From assembly GCA_017418945.1 (NCBI GenBank), contig JAFOMI010000026.1:1-53002 (forward strand): a DNA stretch of 53,002 nt, given 5' to 3'. The notes beneath the pieces are model-generated. The model worked only from the letters and a program-made list of their open reading frames with translations. It was not told the origin of the DNA and did not search any database. This document shows positions 16,342 to 23,631 of the stretch, one piece after another; the stretch's first letter is position 1, and every line of letters begins with the position of its first letter. This DNA is from Bacilli bacterium (GTDB taxonomy: Bacteria > Bacillota_I > Bacilli_A > RF39 > UBA660). The translations under genes were made by a program, and so were the position numbers.

Positions 16342-17583
16342 TTATTCTTTAATAATTTCAATAACTTTTTGCATCATTAAATCATATCTTAAAGCTTCAT
16401 CGCCACCAAAATGTTTTAAGAATTCTTCTTTAGTAACATTATATTGTTTAGCCATTTTTTCAGCTTCTTCTTTTACTTCTTTATCTGAAACTTCAACTTT
16501 TTCAAGTTCTGCTATTTCTTCAAGCATAAATCTATATTTAACTCTCTTCATAGCATCATTTCTCATTTGTTCTCTTAATGCTTGTTCATCTGAATTAGTA
16601 AATTGATAGAACATATCTAAAGTAATTCCTTGATGTTCAAGATTATGTGCATATTCACTAACCATTCTATCTATTTCTTCTTCAGTTAATTCATTAGGAA
16701 TTTCAACTGTAGTATTTTTTTCAACTTCAGCAAGTAAATCATCAATATATTTATTTTCAGCTTCATATTCTTTTCTAGCTTTAATTTGTGCTTCACAAAC
16801 ACTTCTTAATGATTCTTCATCTTTAACATTTTCCATTTCTAAATCTAAGAAGAAATCTTCATCAAGTTTAGGTAATTCTTTAGTTTTAACTTCATGAATC
16901 ATAACTTTAAATAAAGCTTTTTTACCTTTTAATTCTTCAGAATGATATTCTTCTGGGAATGTAACATTTACATCTACTTCTTCCCCTGCTTTATGACCAA
17001 CTAATTGATCTTCAAATCCTGGAATAAATGTATTACTTCCAATAGTTAAAGAATAATTTTCTCCTTTACCACCTTCAAAAGCAACTCCATCAACAAATCC
17101 TTCAAAATCAATTACAGCAATATCTTTTTCTTCAATTTTGCCATCTTTAATAACTAAATCAGCATATCTATTTCTTAAGTTATCTACTTCTTCATCTATT
17201 TCTTTTTTAGTTACTTTAACTTCATCTTTTTTAACGCCTAAACCTTTATATTTTTTAATTTTAACTTCTGGTTTAGTAGTAATAGTAAATTTAACAACTA
17301 ATTTTTCATCATCAACATCTACTATATCAATTTTTGGATCCATAATAGGTTCTAACTTATTATCTTTTAAAACTTTTTCATAAAGCATTCCTAATTCATT
17401 ATTAATTGCAACATAATATAATGCTTGTTTACCATAATGTTTTTCATATACATTTCTTGGTACTTTACCTTTTCTAAAACCATCAACTTTAGCATTCTTT
17501 TGTTCACTTAAAAAAGCAGTATCTAAAGCTTTAGTCCATTCATTTTTTTCTAATTTAATTTCTATTTCATGAATATTTTTCAT
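16342..17583 (-). CDS. tig: trigger factor (ribosome-associated chaperone and prolyl isomerase)
   Basis: Trigger factor meets nascent chains at the ribosome exit through protein uL23. The N-terminal domain (1-110) carries the ribosome-binding signature GFRKGKVPRNVYEKHYG. A PPIase/FKBP domain (about 150-235) includes DFEGFVDGVAFEGGKGENY. The remaining 180 residues are the helical cradle domain. The 413-residue length is normal for Firmicutes (about 430). The start follows AAGGAGG, and a consensus sigma-A promoter lies directly upstream. It is a single-gene unit. In Bacillus tig precedes clpX, which is absent here. Confidence 0.93.
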   Translation of the reverse strand: MKNIHEIEIKLEKNEWTKALDTAFLSEQKNAKVDGFRKGKVPRNVYEKHYGKQALYYVAINNELGMLYEKVLKDNKLEPIMDPKIDIVDVDDEKLVVKFTITTKPEVKIKKYKGLGVKKDEVKVTKKEIDEEVDNLRNRYADLVIKDGKIEEKDIAVIDFEGFVDGVAFEGGKGENYSLTIGSNTFIPGFEDQLVGHKAGEEVDVNVTFPEEYHSEELKGKKALFKVMIHEVKTKELPKLDEDFFLDLEMENVKDEESLRSVCEAQIKARKEYEAENKYIDDLLAEVEKNTTVEIPNELTEEEIDRMVSEYAHNLEHQGITLDMFYQFTNSDEQALREQMRNDAMKRVKYRFMLEEIAELEKVEVSDKEVKEEAEKMAKQYNVTKEEFLKHFGGDEALRYDLMMQKVIEIIKE

Positions 17584-17607
17584 AAATCCTCCTTAAAAAT
17601 CCTTTTT

Positions 17608-17636
17608 ATTATATAATAATACTTAAATTTTATCAA
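17608..17636 (-). promoter_or_regulatory. sigma-A promoter of tig
   Basis: On the minus strand, TTGATA (17636-17631), 17 bases, TATAAT (17613-17608), then 24 bases to the start codon. Confidence 0.7.
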
Positions 17637-17675
17637 GGTAAAAACATATAATTAATATATAAATGTAAAGAAAAA

Positions 17676-17701
17676 AATAGAATGTTTTAAAACATTCTAT
17701 T
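17676..17701 (-). terminator. terminator of greA
   Basis: A 13-bp perfect inverted repeat (AATAGAATGTTTT and its complement) is followed on the minus strand by a T run. It overlaps the end of greA. Confidence 0.75.
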
Positions 17702-18170
17702 TTATTGAAACTATTTCTATTTGATAACTTCCGTTTGGACTATCTATAGAAACAACTTCACCTTTCTTTTTACCCATAATTCCTTTAGCAATTGGAGATT
17801 CATTAGAAATCTTATTATTAAAAGGATCTGCTTCTGTACTTCCAACTATTGAATATGTTTCAATTTCATCATCATCAATATATTTTATTTCAACAGTAGA
17901 GCCAACACTAACTTCATTTTTCTTTCCTTCTTCAATTAATGTTGCATTATCTACGATGTATTCTAATTCTTTAATTCTTGCTTCAACTTGACCTTGTCTA
18001 TCTCTTGCTGCATGATATTCAGCGTTTTCAGATAAATCTCCTTGAGCTCTTGCTTCTTTAATTTGGCTAATTACTTCAGGTCTAACATTTAATTTTAAAT
18101 CTTTTAATTCTTCTTCTAAACTTTCTAGACCTTCTTTAGTTAAAAATATTTCTTTCTTATTTTCTTTCAT
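17697..18170 (-). CDS. greA: transcription elongation factor GreA
   Basis: GreA enters the secondary channel of RNA polymerase and triggers cleavage of backtracked RNA. The 157-residue protein has the N-terminal coiled coil with the acidic tip ARAQGDLSENAEYHAARDRQ (conserved Asp/Glu pair) and the C-terminal FKBP-like domain with SPIAKGIMGKKKGEVV. Length and motifs are standard. The start follows AGGTGA. It lies downstream of trhP2 as in Bacillus, but has its own near-consensus sigma-A promoter in the 80-base gap, so it can be expressed apart from the tRNA-modification genes. Bacillus has udk between trhP2 and greA; it is absent here. Confidence 0.95.
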   Translation of the reverse strand: MKENKKEIFLTKEGLESLEEELKDLKLNVRPEVISQIKEARAQGDLSENAEYHAARDRQGQVEARIKELEYIVDNATLIEEGKKNEVSVGSTVEIKYIDDDEIETYSIVGSTEADPFNNKISNESPIAKGIMGKKKGEVVSIDSPNGSYQIEIVSIK

Positions 18171-18205
18171 ACATATTCACCTCATTAATGTATTAACAGT
18201 TTTAG

Positions 18206-18234
18206 ATATTACTACATTTTATTATATTTGTCAA
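18206..18234 (-). promoter_or_regulatory. sigma-A promoter of greA
   Basis: On the minus strand, TTGACA (18234-18229), 17 bases, TAATAT (18211-18206), 35 bases before the start codon. Confidence 0.7.
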
Positions 18235-18250
18235 ATATCAAATTATTATT

Positions 18251-19441
18251 TTAAAAACTAATTCTCATTAAATCATTTTTATTTACCTTTTTATTACAAG
18301 GTATTCTAAGAATTTCTTGAGGATGCCTTGCAGCATCAACTAACTCATTATCCATTGTTTTAATATAATCTATAGTTATATTAAAATCTTCTTTATTTGG
18401 CCCAAAAATATTAATTTCATCACCAGCTTTAAAGAAATTTCTTTGTTCAAATATTATTTCTTTATTCACTTCATCATAATCTAATATAACTCCTAGGAAA
18501 TCTTGATTAGTATTTTCTTCTCTTCCAATATAATATTGTTCATTTTCACTAGGAAATTTATTAAAATATTGAGGAATTGTTTCTCTATTCGCACATCTAT
18601 AAATTATTTTTTCATACTTTTTATTATATTCATATGTGCCATCATAAACACTATCAATTACTTTTCTATAGATTGATAGAAGGGTTGCTACATAATAAAT
18701 TGACTTCATTCTACCTTCAATTTTTAATGATTTAACTCCAATATTTATTAAATCTGGAATAAAATTTAATAATGATTGATCTTTTGGTGAGAATGAAAAT
18801 GATTCATTTTCATTTATCTTTTTATGTTCATCATATAAATCAAATACCCATCTACATATTTGAGCACAACCACCTCTATTAGAATCTCTATTAGTCATAT
18901 AGTTAGATAAAGTACATCTGCCACTATAACCCATACACATAGCACCATGTATAAACACTTCAGTATCTATATTAGTTGTTTTAATAATATCTTCTATATC
19001 TTTTTTAGAACATTCTCTACCTAAAACAACTCTTTTAACACCTTCTTTTTTATAAAAAGATGCTGCTTCTTTATTAATACAAGATGCTTGTGTACTTAAA
19101 TGAAATTCTAAATTAATATTATTCTCTTTTAATAAATCTAGAACAAATAAATCAGATGTTATAATAGCATCTACATTATATTCTTCTAATTTTTTTAAAT
19201 AAGATACTAAATCTTCATAATCATTTTCATGAAAAACAATATTTACAGTTACATATACCTTTACATTATGCTTATGTGCATATATAACTCCTTCTTTAAT
19301 ATCATCTAAAGAAAAATTAGTAGCATTCGCTCTTAAAGAGTACTTTTCTCCTCCTATATAAACAGCATCTGCTCCATAAAGACAATCCCATTTTAATCTT
19401 TCTAAATCACCTGCTGGTGCCAATAATTCAATTTTTTCCAT
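18251..19441 (-). CDS. trhP2: U32 family tRNA hydroxylation protein TrhP2
   Basis: The U32 'peptidase' family members YrrO (TrhP2) and YrrN (TrhP1) of Bacillus are needed to form 5-hydroxyuridine at position 34 of tRNA from prephenate. The 396-residue protein opens with the family signature LLAPAGDLERLKWDCLYGAD. It has the cysteine cluster CMGYSGRC, GGCAQICRW and YRCANRE, expected to hold an iron-sulfur cluster. SLKIEGRMKS is another strong U32 signature. A C-terminal beta domain follows (about 310-396). It overlaps trhP1 by 14 bases. With trmR upstream, the trio forms the 5-methoxyuridine pathway. Confidence 0.9.
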   Translation of the reverse strand: MEKIELLAPAGDLERLKWDCLYGADAVYIGGEKYSLRANATNFSLDDIKEGVIYAHKHNVKVYVTVNIVFHENDYEDLVSYLKKLEEYNVDAIITSDLFVLDLLKENNINLEFHLSTQASCINKEAASFYKKEGVKRVVLGRECSKKDIEDIIKTTNIDTEVFIHGAMCMGYSGRCTLSNYMTNRDSNRGGCAQICRWVFDLYDEHKKINENESFSFSPKDQSLLNFIPDLINIGVKSLKIEGRMKSIYYVATLLSIYRKVIDSVYDGTYEYNKKYEKIIYRCANRETIPQYFNKFPSENEQYYIGREENTNQDFLGVILDYDEVNKEIIFEQRNFFKAGDEINIFGPNKEDFNITIDYIKTMDNELVDAARHPQEILRIPCNKKVNKNDLMRISF

Positions 19442-20333
19442 AATCTTCCACCTTAAATACAGTTTTCTTTTCTAAAAAACCAGAAAAAGTAATAGAAGGA
19501 GAATTGCTATCAACAACTTTATCTAAATTATCAATAAATTCCTTATCACTAGGAGCTTTTCTTAATGACGAAAAAGCTTCAATTACATTATAAAAAGGTT
19601 TAGTAGAAAGCATATAATCATCTAATATTATAAAATCAATTTTATTACTTATTAATTCTGGAAAATACTTAATTCCATTTAAAATACTTCCTGTAAAAAA
19701 ATCAGTATTCTTTTTCTCAACTAATATATAATCATTTTTAGATGCTTTATCCTTCATAGTATACTTATTATTCACTTTTTCTTTTTTTACAAAATTAAAA
19801 TAATTAGTTAATAATTTTCTAGATGAAGTTGCCATATTTAAATACCCATACATAAACGCACCTATTTTAATATTAGTATTCTTTTTTATTTTTATAATTT
19901 CATCTAAAGTAATTTCAGTTGATAATAAAGCATAACTAACATTTCTTTTCTCTAAAAAATTAATAGTCTTAGAATTAGTTCCTAAATGATTAGAATTCCA
20001 AAATATATCTTTATCATAATTTATTTCATTTAATATATTTAAAACTCCAACATCAGTATAACAAATACCTGTTATATCTAATTCACTAATCTTTTTTATA
20101 ATATCCTTTACTTTATCTATTTCATCATTAAAATAAAGTCTATCAAAAGAAACAAATATTTTTTTATTATATTTTTTTATAATAGGAATAATTTCTTTTA
20201 TTTCATCAACAGTATATAAATAATTGAAATTACTACTAAAATCTTTTATGCCTACAATAAAACCATCAAATTCTTGCTCTAAATATAGAAAAATATCTTC
20301 TTTTGATGGCATAGGAATGTAAATCTCAGTCAT
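19428..20333 (-). CDS. trhP1: U32 family tRNA hydroxylation protein TrhP1
   Basis: Smaller partner of TrhP2 (Bacillus YrrN), 301 residues. It keeps the beta/alpha barrel layout of the U32 family: FDGFIVGIKDFS, KKIFVSFDRLYFNDE, and GAFMYGYLNMATSSRKLLTNY where TrhP2 has its cysteine-rich segment. No cysteines remain there, so it probably does not bind its own cluster. Sequence conservation is weak, and the assignment rests mainly on gene order, size and overlap with trhP2 and trmR. The start follows GGAGG, and its ATG touches the stop of trmR by one base. Confidence 0.8.
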   Translation of the reverse strand: MTEIYIPMPSKEDIFLYLEQEFDGFIVGIKDFSSNFNYLYTVDEIKEIIPIIKKYNKKIFVSFDRLYFNDEIDKVKDIIKKISELDITGICYTDVGVLNILNEINYDKDIFWNSNHLGTNSKTINFLEKRNVSYALLSTEITLDEIIKIKKNTNIKIGAFMYGYLNMATSSRKLLTNYFNFVKKEKVNNKYTMKDKASKNDYILVEKKNTDFFTGSILNGIKYFPELISNKIDFIILDDYMLSTKPFYNVIEAFSSLRKAPSDKEFIDNLDKVVDSNSPSITFSGFLEKKTVFKVEDYGKN

Positions 20334-20920
20334 TAATCCTCCACTCTTCTAGATACTGCAATTCCATCTCCAACCTTATAAAAATCTGTTTTGAATTCAG
20401 TATTTTCTTCTAAAAATACAATGTATCTTTTAATTTTATTTACTAATTGTCTTAAATTCTTATTTTTAATACGTTCTTTTTCTTCAACAAGTCCATGAAA
20501 AGACATATTATCTGATAATATAATTCCATTACTTGCTAAATTTTCTTTATATTTATTAAAGAATTTTATATATTGTGCTTTAGCAGCATCAATAAAAATA
20601 AGATCATAAGTTCCCTTAATCTCAGTTTCTAATGCATCACCCAAAATAATATCTATTTGATTTTCTAAATTGCATCTTTTTATGTTCTTTACAGCTTCTA
20701 AATATCTATTCTCATCTCTTTCAATTGTAGTTACTTTAATATCTTTATCAACTAAAGCCATTTTAATTGATGAGTATCCAATTGCACTTCCAATTTCTAA
20801 TATATTTTTAATCTTATTATCTTTAATTAAATCGCACAAAAAATTAATGCCCCTTTTTTGCATTATAGGGACATCTTCTAATTTGGCATATTCTTCTATT
20901 TCTAAAATAATATCATCCAT
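20333..20920 (-). CDS. trmR: tRNA 5-hydroxyuridine methyltransferase TrmR (YrrM)
   Basis: O-methyltransferase that turns 5-hydroxyuridine-34 into 5-methoxyuridine using SAM. Class I methyltransferase fold: motif I ILEIGSAIGYSSIKMA, motif II TTIERDE, then LGDALE and YDLIFIDAAKAQYIKFF, the family 3 O-methyltransferase signature with metal-binding Asp. The 195-residue length is close to Bacillus YrrM (217). Its position directly before the two U32 genes distinguishes it from catechol-type relatives. One base separates it from the DUF1292 gene upstream, so it is part of the ireB-to-trhP2 operon. Confidence 0.88.
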   Translation of the reverse strand: MDDIILEIEEYAKLEDVPIMQKRGINFLCDLIKDNKIKNILEIGSAIGYSSIKMALVDKDIKVTTIERDENRYLEAVKNIKRCNLENQIDIILGDALETEIKGTYDLIFIDAAKAQYIKFFNKYKENLASNGIILSDNMSFHGLVEEKERIKNKNLRQLVNKIKRYIVFLEENTEFKTDFYKVGDGIAVSRRVED

Positions 20921-20921
20921 A

Positions 20922-21197
20922 TTATTTATCTTCTTTTGTTAAATTAGATAGAATTCCTTCTATTAATTTCCATTCTTTTTCAGTTTCAATTGGACCTAAA
21001 TCACTTAATTCTTTATCTGGATCATAAGTAGAAGCATATGTTCTATATTTCCCATTTTCATCTAATGTTTCATCTGTATAAACAATATAATTCTTTTTAG
21101 TTTCTTCTAAATCAAATGTATATAATATTCTACATTCAATTTCATTTCCTTCATTATCAATATAAGTAAAATAATTCTTATTTTTATTCTTTGGCAT
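20922..21197 (-). CDS. yrzB: DUF1292 family protein (YrzB-like)
   Basis: Small acidic protein of 91 residues. The opening FTYIDNEGNEIECRILYTFD and the later YIVYTDET are typical of the DUF1292 family, whose members in Firmicutes sit between ruvX and downstream yrr genes. Function is unknown. It lies one base after ruvX and one base before trmR and must be cotranscribed. No membrane segment or metal site is visible. Confidence 0.85.
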   Translation of the reverse strand: MPKNKNKNYFTYIDNEGNEIECRILYTFDLEETKKNYIVYTDETLDENGKYRTYASTYDPDKELSDLGPIETEKEWKLIEGILSNLTKEDK

Positions 21198-21198
21198 A

Positions 21199-21618
21199 TT
21201 ATCTATCCTTTCTATCTAAATATCTTTGTAAAATAATAGTCGCTGCTAAAGCATCTACTTTTTTCTTTCTTTTTTTTCTTGATAAATCTCCTTGAATCAT
21301 TATATTATTTGCTTCAACGGAAGATAATCTTTCATCTTCTAATATAACTTCTAAATCAAAATTATTTTCTAGAATTTTTTTAAAATTTAAACTTCTTTCT
21401 CCTGCAAATCCTATTGAATTATTCATATTTTTTGGAAATCCAAGAACAATTTTATCTATTTTATATTCATCAATTATTTCTTTTAAAGGATCTATTAAAC
21501 TATCATAGTTTTCATCCTTAAATTCTATTGTTTTATAAAAAGACGCTATTAAACCAATTTTATCACTTATAGATACTCCAAGTGTTTTAGTACCCAAATC
21601 TAATCCTATATATCTCAT
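21199..21618 (-). CDS. ruvX: YqgF/RuvX family putative Holliday junction resolvase or pre-16S rRNA nuclease
   Basis: RNase H-fold nuclease implicated in 5' maturation of 16S rRNA and proposed as a junction resolvase. The 139-residue protein opens MRYIGLDLGTKTLGVSISDK with the first catalytic Asp. It has IVLGFPKNMN, the catalytic Glu region EDERLSSVEA, and the last Asp in KKVDALAATIILQRYL. Length is normal. Its ATG overlaps the last base of ireB, and DUF1292 follows directly, the order seen in Bacillus (yrzL-yrrK-yrzB). Confidence 0.9.
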   Translation of the reverse strand: MRYIGLDLGTKTLGVSISDKIGLIASFYKTIEFKDENYDSLIDPLKEIIDEYKIDKIVLGFPKNMNNSIGFAGERSLNFKKILENNFDLEVILEDERLSSVEANNIMIQGDLSRKKRKKKVDALAATIILQRYLDRKDR

Positions 21619-21866
21619 TATTTATTAACATAATTACGAAGTAATACTTCTAATATATCAACTCTATCTAATTTAGATAATTTTTTTCTAGTTTCTTTAT
21701 AATTAGAAATATAACCAGAATCGCCACTTATCAAGTATCCAACTATCTGATTTATCGAATTATATCCCCTTTCTTCAAGTGCTACAACAGCATCTTCTAA
21801 AGTCTCTTTTACAAGTAAATCATTTATATTTTTTAAATCAAACACATTGGTTGATCCAAAATCCAT
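21618..21866 (-). CDS. yrzL: IreB family regulatory protein (YrzL, DUF965)
   Basis: Small helical protein, a substrate of the serine/threonine kinase IreK in Enterococcus and a modulator of cell-envelope stress there. The 82 residues from the ATG at 21866 include VKETLEDAVVALEERGYNSI and NQIVGYLISGDSGYISN, the family signature. The longer frame from 21905 starts without a ribosome site, whereas the ATG at 21866 follows AGAGGTGAT. It is the first gene of a seven-gene run down to greA. In Bacillus alaS precedes it; here mltG does. Confidence 0.88.
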   Translation of the reverse strand: MDFGSTNVFDLKNINDLLVKETLEDAVVALEERGYNSINQIVGYLISGDSGYISNYKETRKKLSKLDRVDILEVLLRNYVNK

Positions 21867-21906
21867 AATATCACCTCTAATGCTTAATAGTATAACATAA
21901 TTCATT

Positions 21907-21930
21907 AAAAAAAGGAATAGTTCTATTCCT
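21907..21930 (-). terminator. terminator of mltG
   Basis: On the minus strand, AGGAATAG (21930-21923) pairs with CTATTCCT (21920-21913), with a run of seven T after it. It overlaps the mltG stop. Confidence 0.7.
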
Positions 21931-23035
21931 AATATTCAAACCATAATCCCTTTTGTTTTAATTCGTTTACCTTACTAATATGCTCAGAATCAGTCTTAGT
22001 AAAATATACTTTACCATTTTTATCCGCAACAAAGTAAAAATAATCATTTTCTTTGTAATTAATAACTGCATCTATTGCCATAGAAGATGGATTACATATT
22101 GGACCTACTGGTAATTTACCAGCTAAAGACATAGATCTTGTATTATATAGATTAGAACTATCTATTTCAGTTTGATATAAATCTCTATCTCCCATATCTA
22201 CCTTAGCAGCATAATATGTAGTAACATCACTACCTAATGGAATATTATTGTTTAATCTATTTATAAATACTCCAACTATGTTTTTTCTATCTTCTAAAGT
22301 TTTACCTTCTAATTCTGCAATTGAAGCTAAAGTTAAAATTTCATGAGTGTTATATTTAGAAGAATCAATTGATGATTTATATTTACCTAATATTCTCTCT
22401 TCTTGATCTAATAACTTTTTAAAAATCTCTTTTATAGTAACATCTTTATTAAATTCATAAGTATCAGGAGCTAAATAGCCTTCTAATGGATAATAAATAT
22501 TTGAATCAAGTATTTCATCGCCTAAAAACCAATATGAATCCATTAATTCCTTTAAATACTCTTTATTATTTAAAGTATTATATATATCATTTTCAGTAAT
22601 ACTAGTAGATTCAGTTATCGTTTTAACAAAACCTCTCATATTCTTTCCTTCATGAAATGTTAAAACAATAGTTTCACTAGTCGCACTAGTTGTACTAACT
22701 AATTTATCAAATATTTCTCTTAAACTCATATTCTTATTTAATAAATAAGTTCCATGATTTAAATGTTTTGACTCATTCTTAGATAAATAATTTATTTTAT
22801 AATAAACAAGTCCAAATAAATCATTTCTAATTAAACCTTGCTTCTTTAAATCATTAATAATAGTCCTAGCAGAAGTTCCTTCCTCTACTTCAAAAACAAC
22901 TTTTTTACTAGTTTTAGAAATAGGTTTTACATTTATTAAACAAAATTCTACACCTAAAATAATAATCATTAAAGCAATAAATGGTAATAACCTTATAAAC
23001 TTAAACCTTTTCTTTTTCTTAAAACCACTAACCAT
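21929..23035 (-). CDS. mltG: endolytic murein transglycosylase MltG
   Basis: MltG cleaves nascent glycan strands in the membrane and limits their length. The 368-residue protein has a basic N terminus (KKKKRFK) and one membrane helix (about 13-32). A LysM-like stretch follows (about 42-120: VFEVEEGTSARTIINDLKKQ). The catalytic YceG domain has LASIAELEGKTLEDRKNIVG with the catalytic Glu, FINRLNNNIPLGSDVTTYYA and GPICNPSSMAIDAVI. Length is near the family norm. The start follows GAGGT. In Bacillus mltG (yrrL) lies after yrzB; here it precedes ireB and has its own terminator. Confidence 0.92.
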   Translation of the reverse strand: MVSGFKKKKRFKFIRLLPFIALMIIILGVEFCLINVKPISKTSKKVVFEVEEGTSARTIINDLKKQGLIRNDLFGLVYYKINYLSKNESKHLNHGTYLLNKNMSLREIFDKLVSTTSATSETIVLTFHEGKNMRGFVKTITESTSITENDIYNTLNNKEYLKELMDSYWFLGDEILDSNIYYPLEGYLAPDTYEFNKDVTIKEIFKKLLDQEERILGKYKSSIDSSKYNTHEILTLASIAELEGKTLEDRKNIVGVFINRLNNNIPLGSDVTTYYAAKVDMGDRDLYQTEIDSSNLYNTRSMSLAGKLPVGPICNPSSMAIDAVINYKENDYFYFVADKNGKVYFTKTDSEHISKVNELKQKGLWFEY

Positions 23036-23090
23036 AACTTACCTCATATCTTCCTATAATATATATAATAACATTTTTTTAGCTCAAATA

Positions 23091-23116
23091 AAAGAAGAAT
23101 ATATTAATTCTTCTTT
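23091..23116 (-). terminator. terminator after the 173-residue membrane protein gene
   Basis: AAAGAAGAAT (23091-23100) pairs with ATTCTTCTTT (23107-23116); the minus strand continues into a T-rich run. Confidence 0.6.
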
Positions 23117-23625
23117 AAAATGATTTTTATTAAATCAAATATACATAAAATTAATAAACTATATATAAACACAATTGTTATAGTATATTTTAAATTAATA
23201 ATTTTTATATTTTTTCTTAAATTTTTATTAGTATAATACCCTTTTATAAACTTATATTTATTATCATTTTCATTATTCAAATCATCTTTCAAAATAGTAG
23301 TATTATTATCATCATTCATATACATTAAACTAAGTTTATTTGTTAAAACAGTATTTTCATTTAACTCTAATAAAACACTATTATTTCCTATTTTAACTAT
23401 ATAAATAGTTTCTCTTTTATCTTTATTATCAAGCATAAATCTTGTTTCTTCAATATCTTTTATATCAAAAGAAACATATTTATAACTAGAATATTTTTTT
23501 AGGGAATTAGAATTATTTATAAAAACTTTATTATTTAAAACGAAATAATCATTATTAAAAATAATACTTAAATATAATAATATGATTATTAAAAATTTAA
23601 AAATAATATCAAATATTTTTTTCAT
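23104..23625 (-). CDS. hypothetical protein with membrane helices at both ends
   Basis: Not recognised. There are 173 residues: an N-terminal helix (about 6-23), an external or lumenal middle of about 120 polar residues (NNSNSLKKYSSYKYVSFDI ... KFIKGYYTNKNLRKNIKI), and a C-terminal helix (about 147-168). The middle appears to be mixed beta with several Asn/Asp turns. It begins three bases after the mutS stop, and the AGG of that TAG-containing region serves as its ribosome site, so it is cotranscribed with mutS and probably coupled to it. A role with MutS is not implied. Confidence 0.65.
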   Translation of the reverse strand: MKKIFDIIFKFLIIILLYLSIIFNNDYFVLNNKVFINNSNSLKKYSSYKYVSFDIKDIEETRFMLDNKDKRETIYIVKIGNNSVLLELNENTVLTNKLSLMYMNDDNNTTILKDDLNNENDNKYKFIKGYYTNKNLRKNIKIINLKYTITIVFIYSLLILCIFDLIKIILKKN

Positions 23626-23631
23626 ATATAC

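Noticed and set aside
17138-17383. Plus-strand frame of 81 codons antisense to tig
   Set aside because: Shadow of a clear gene, Ser/Leu-rich as expected for the complement of Glu/Lys-rich coding.
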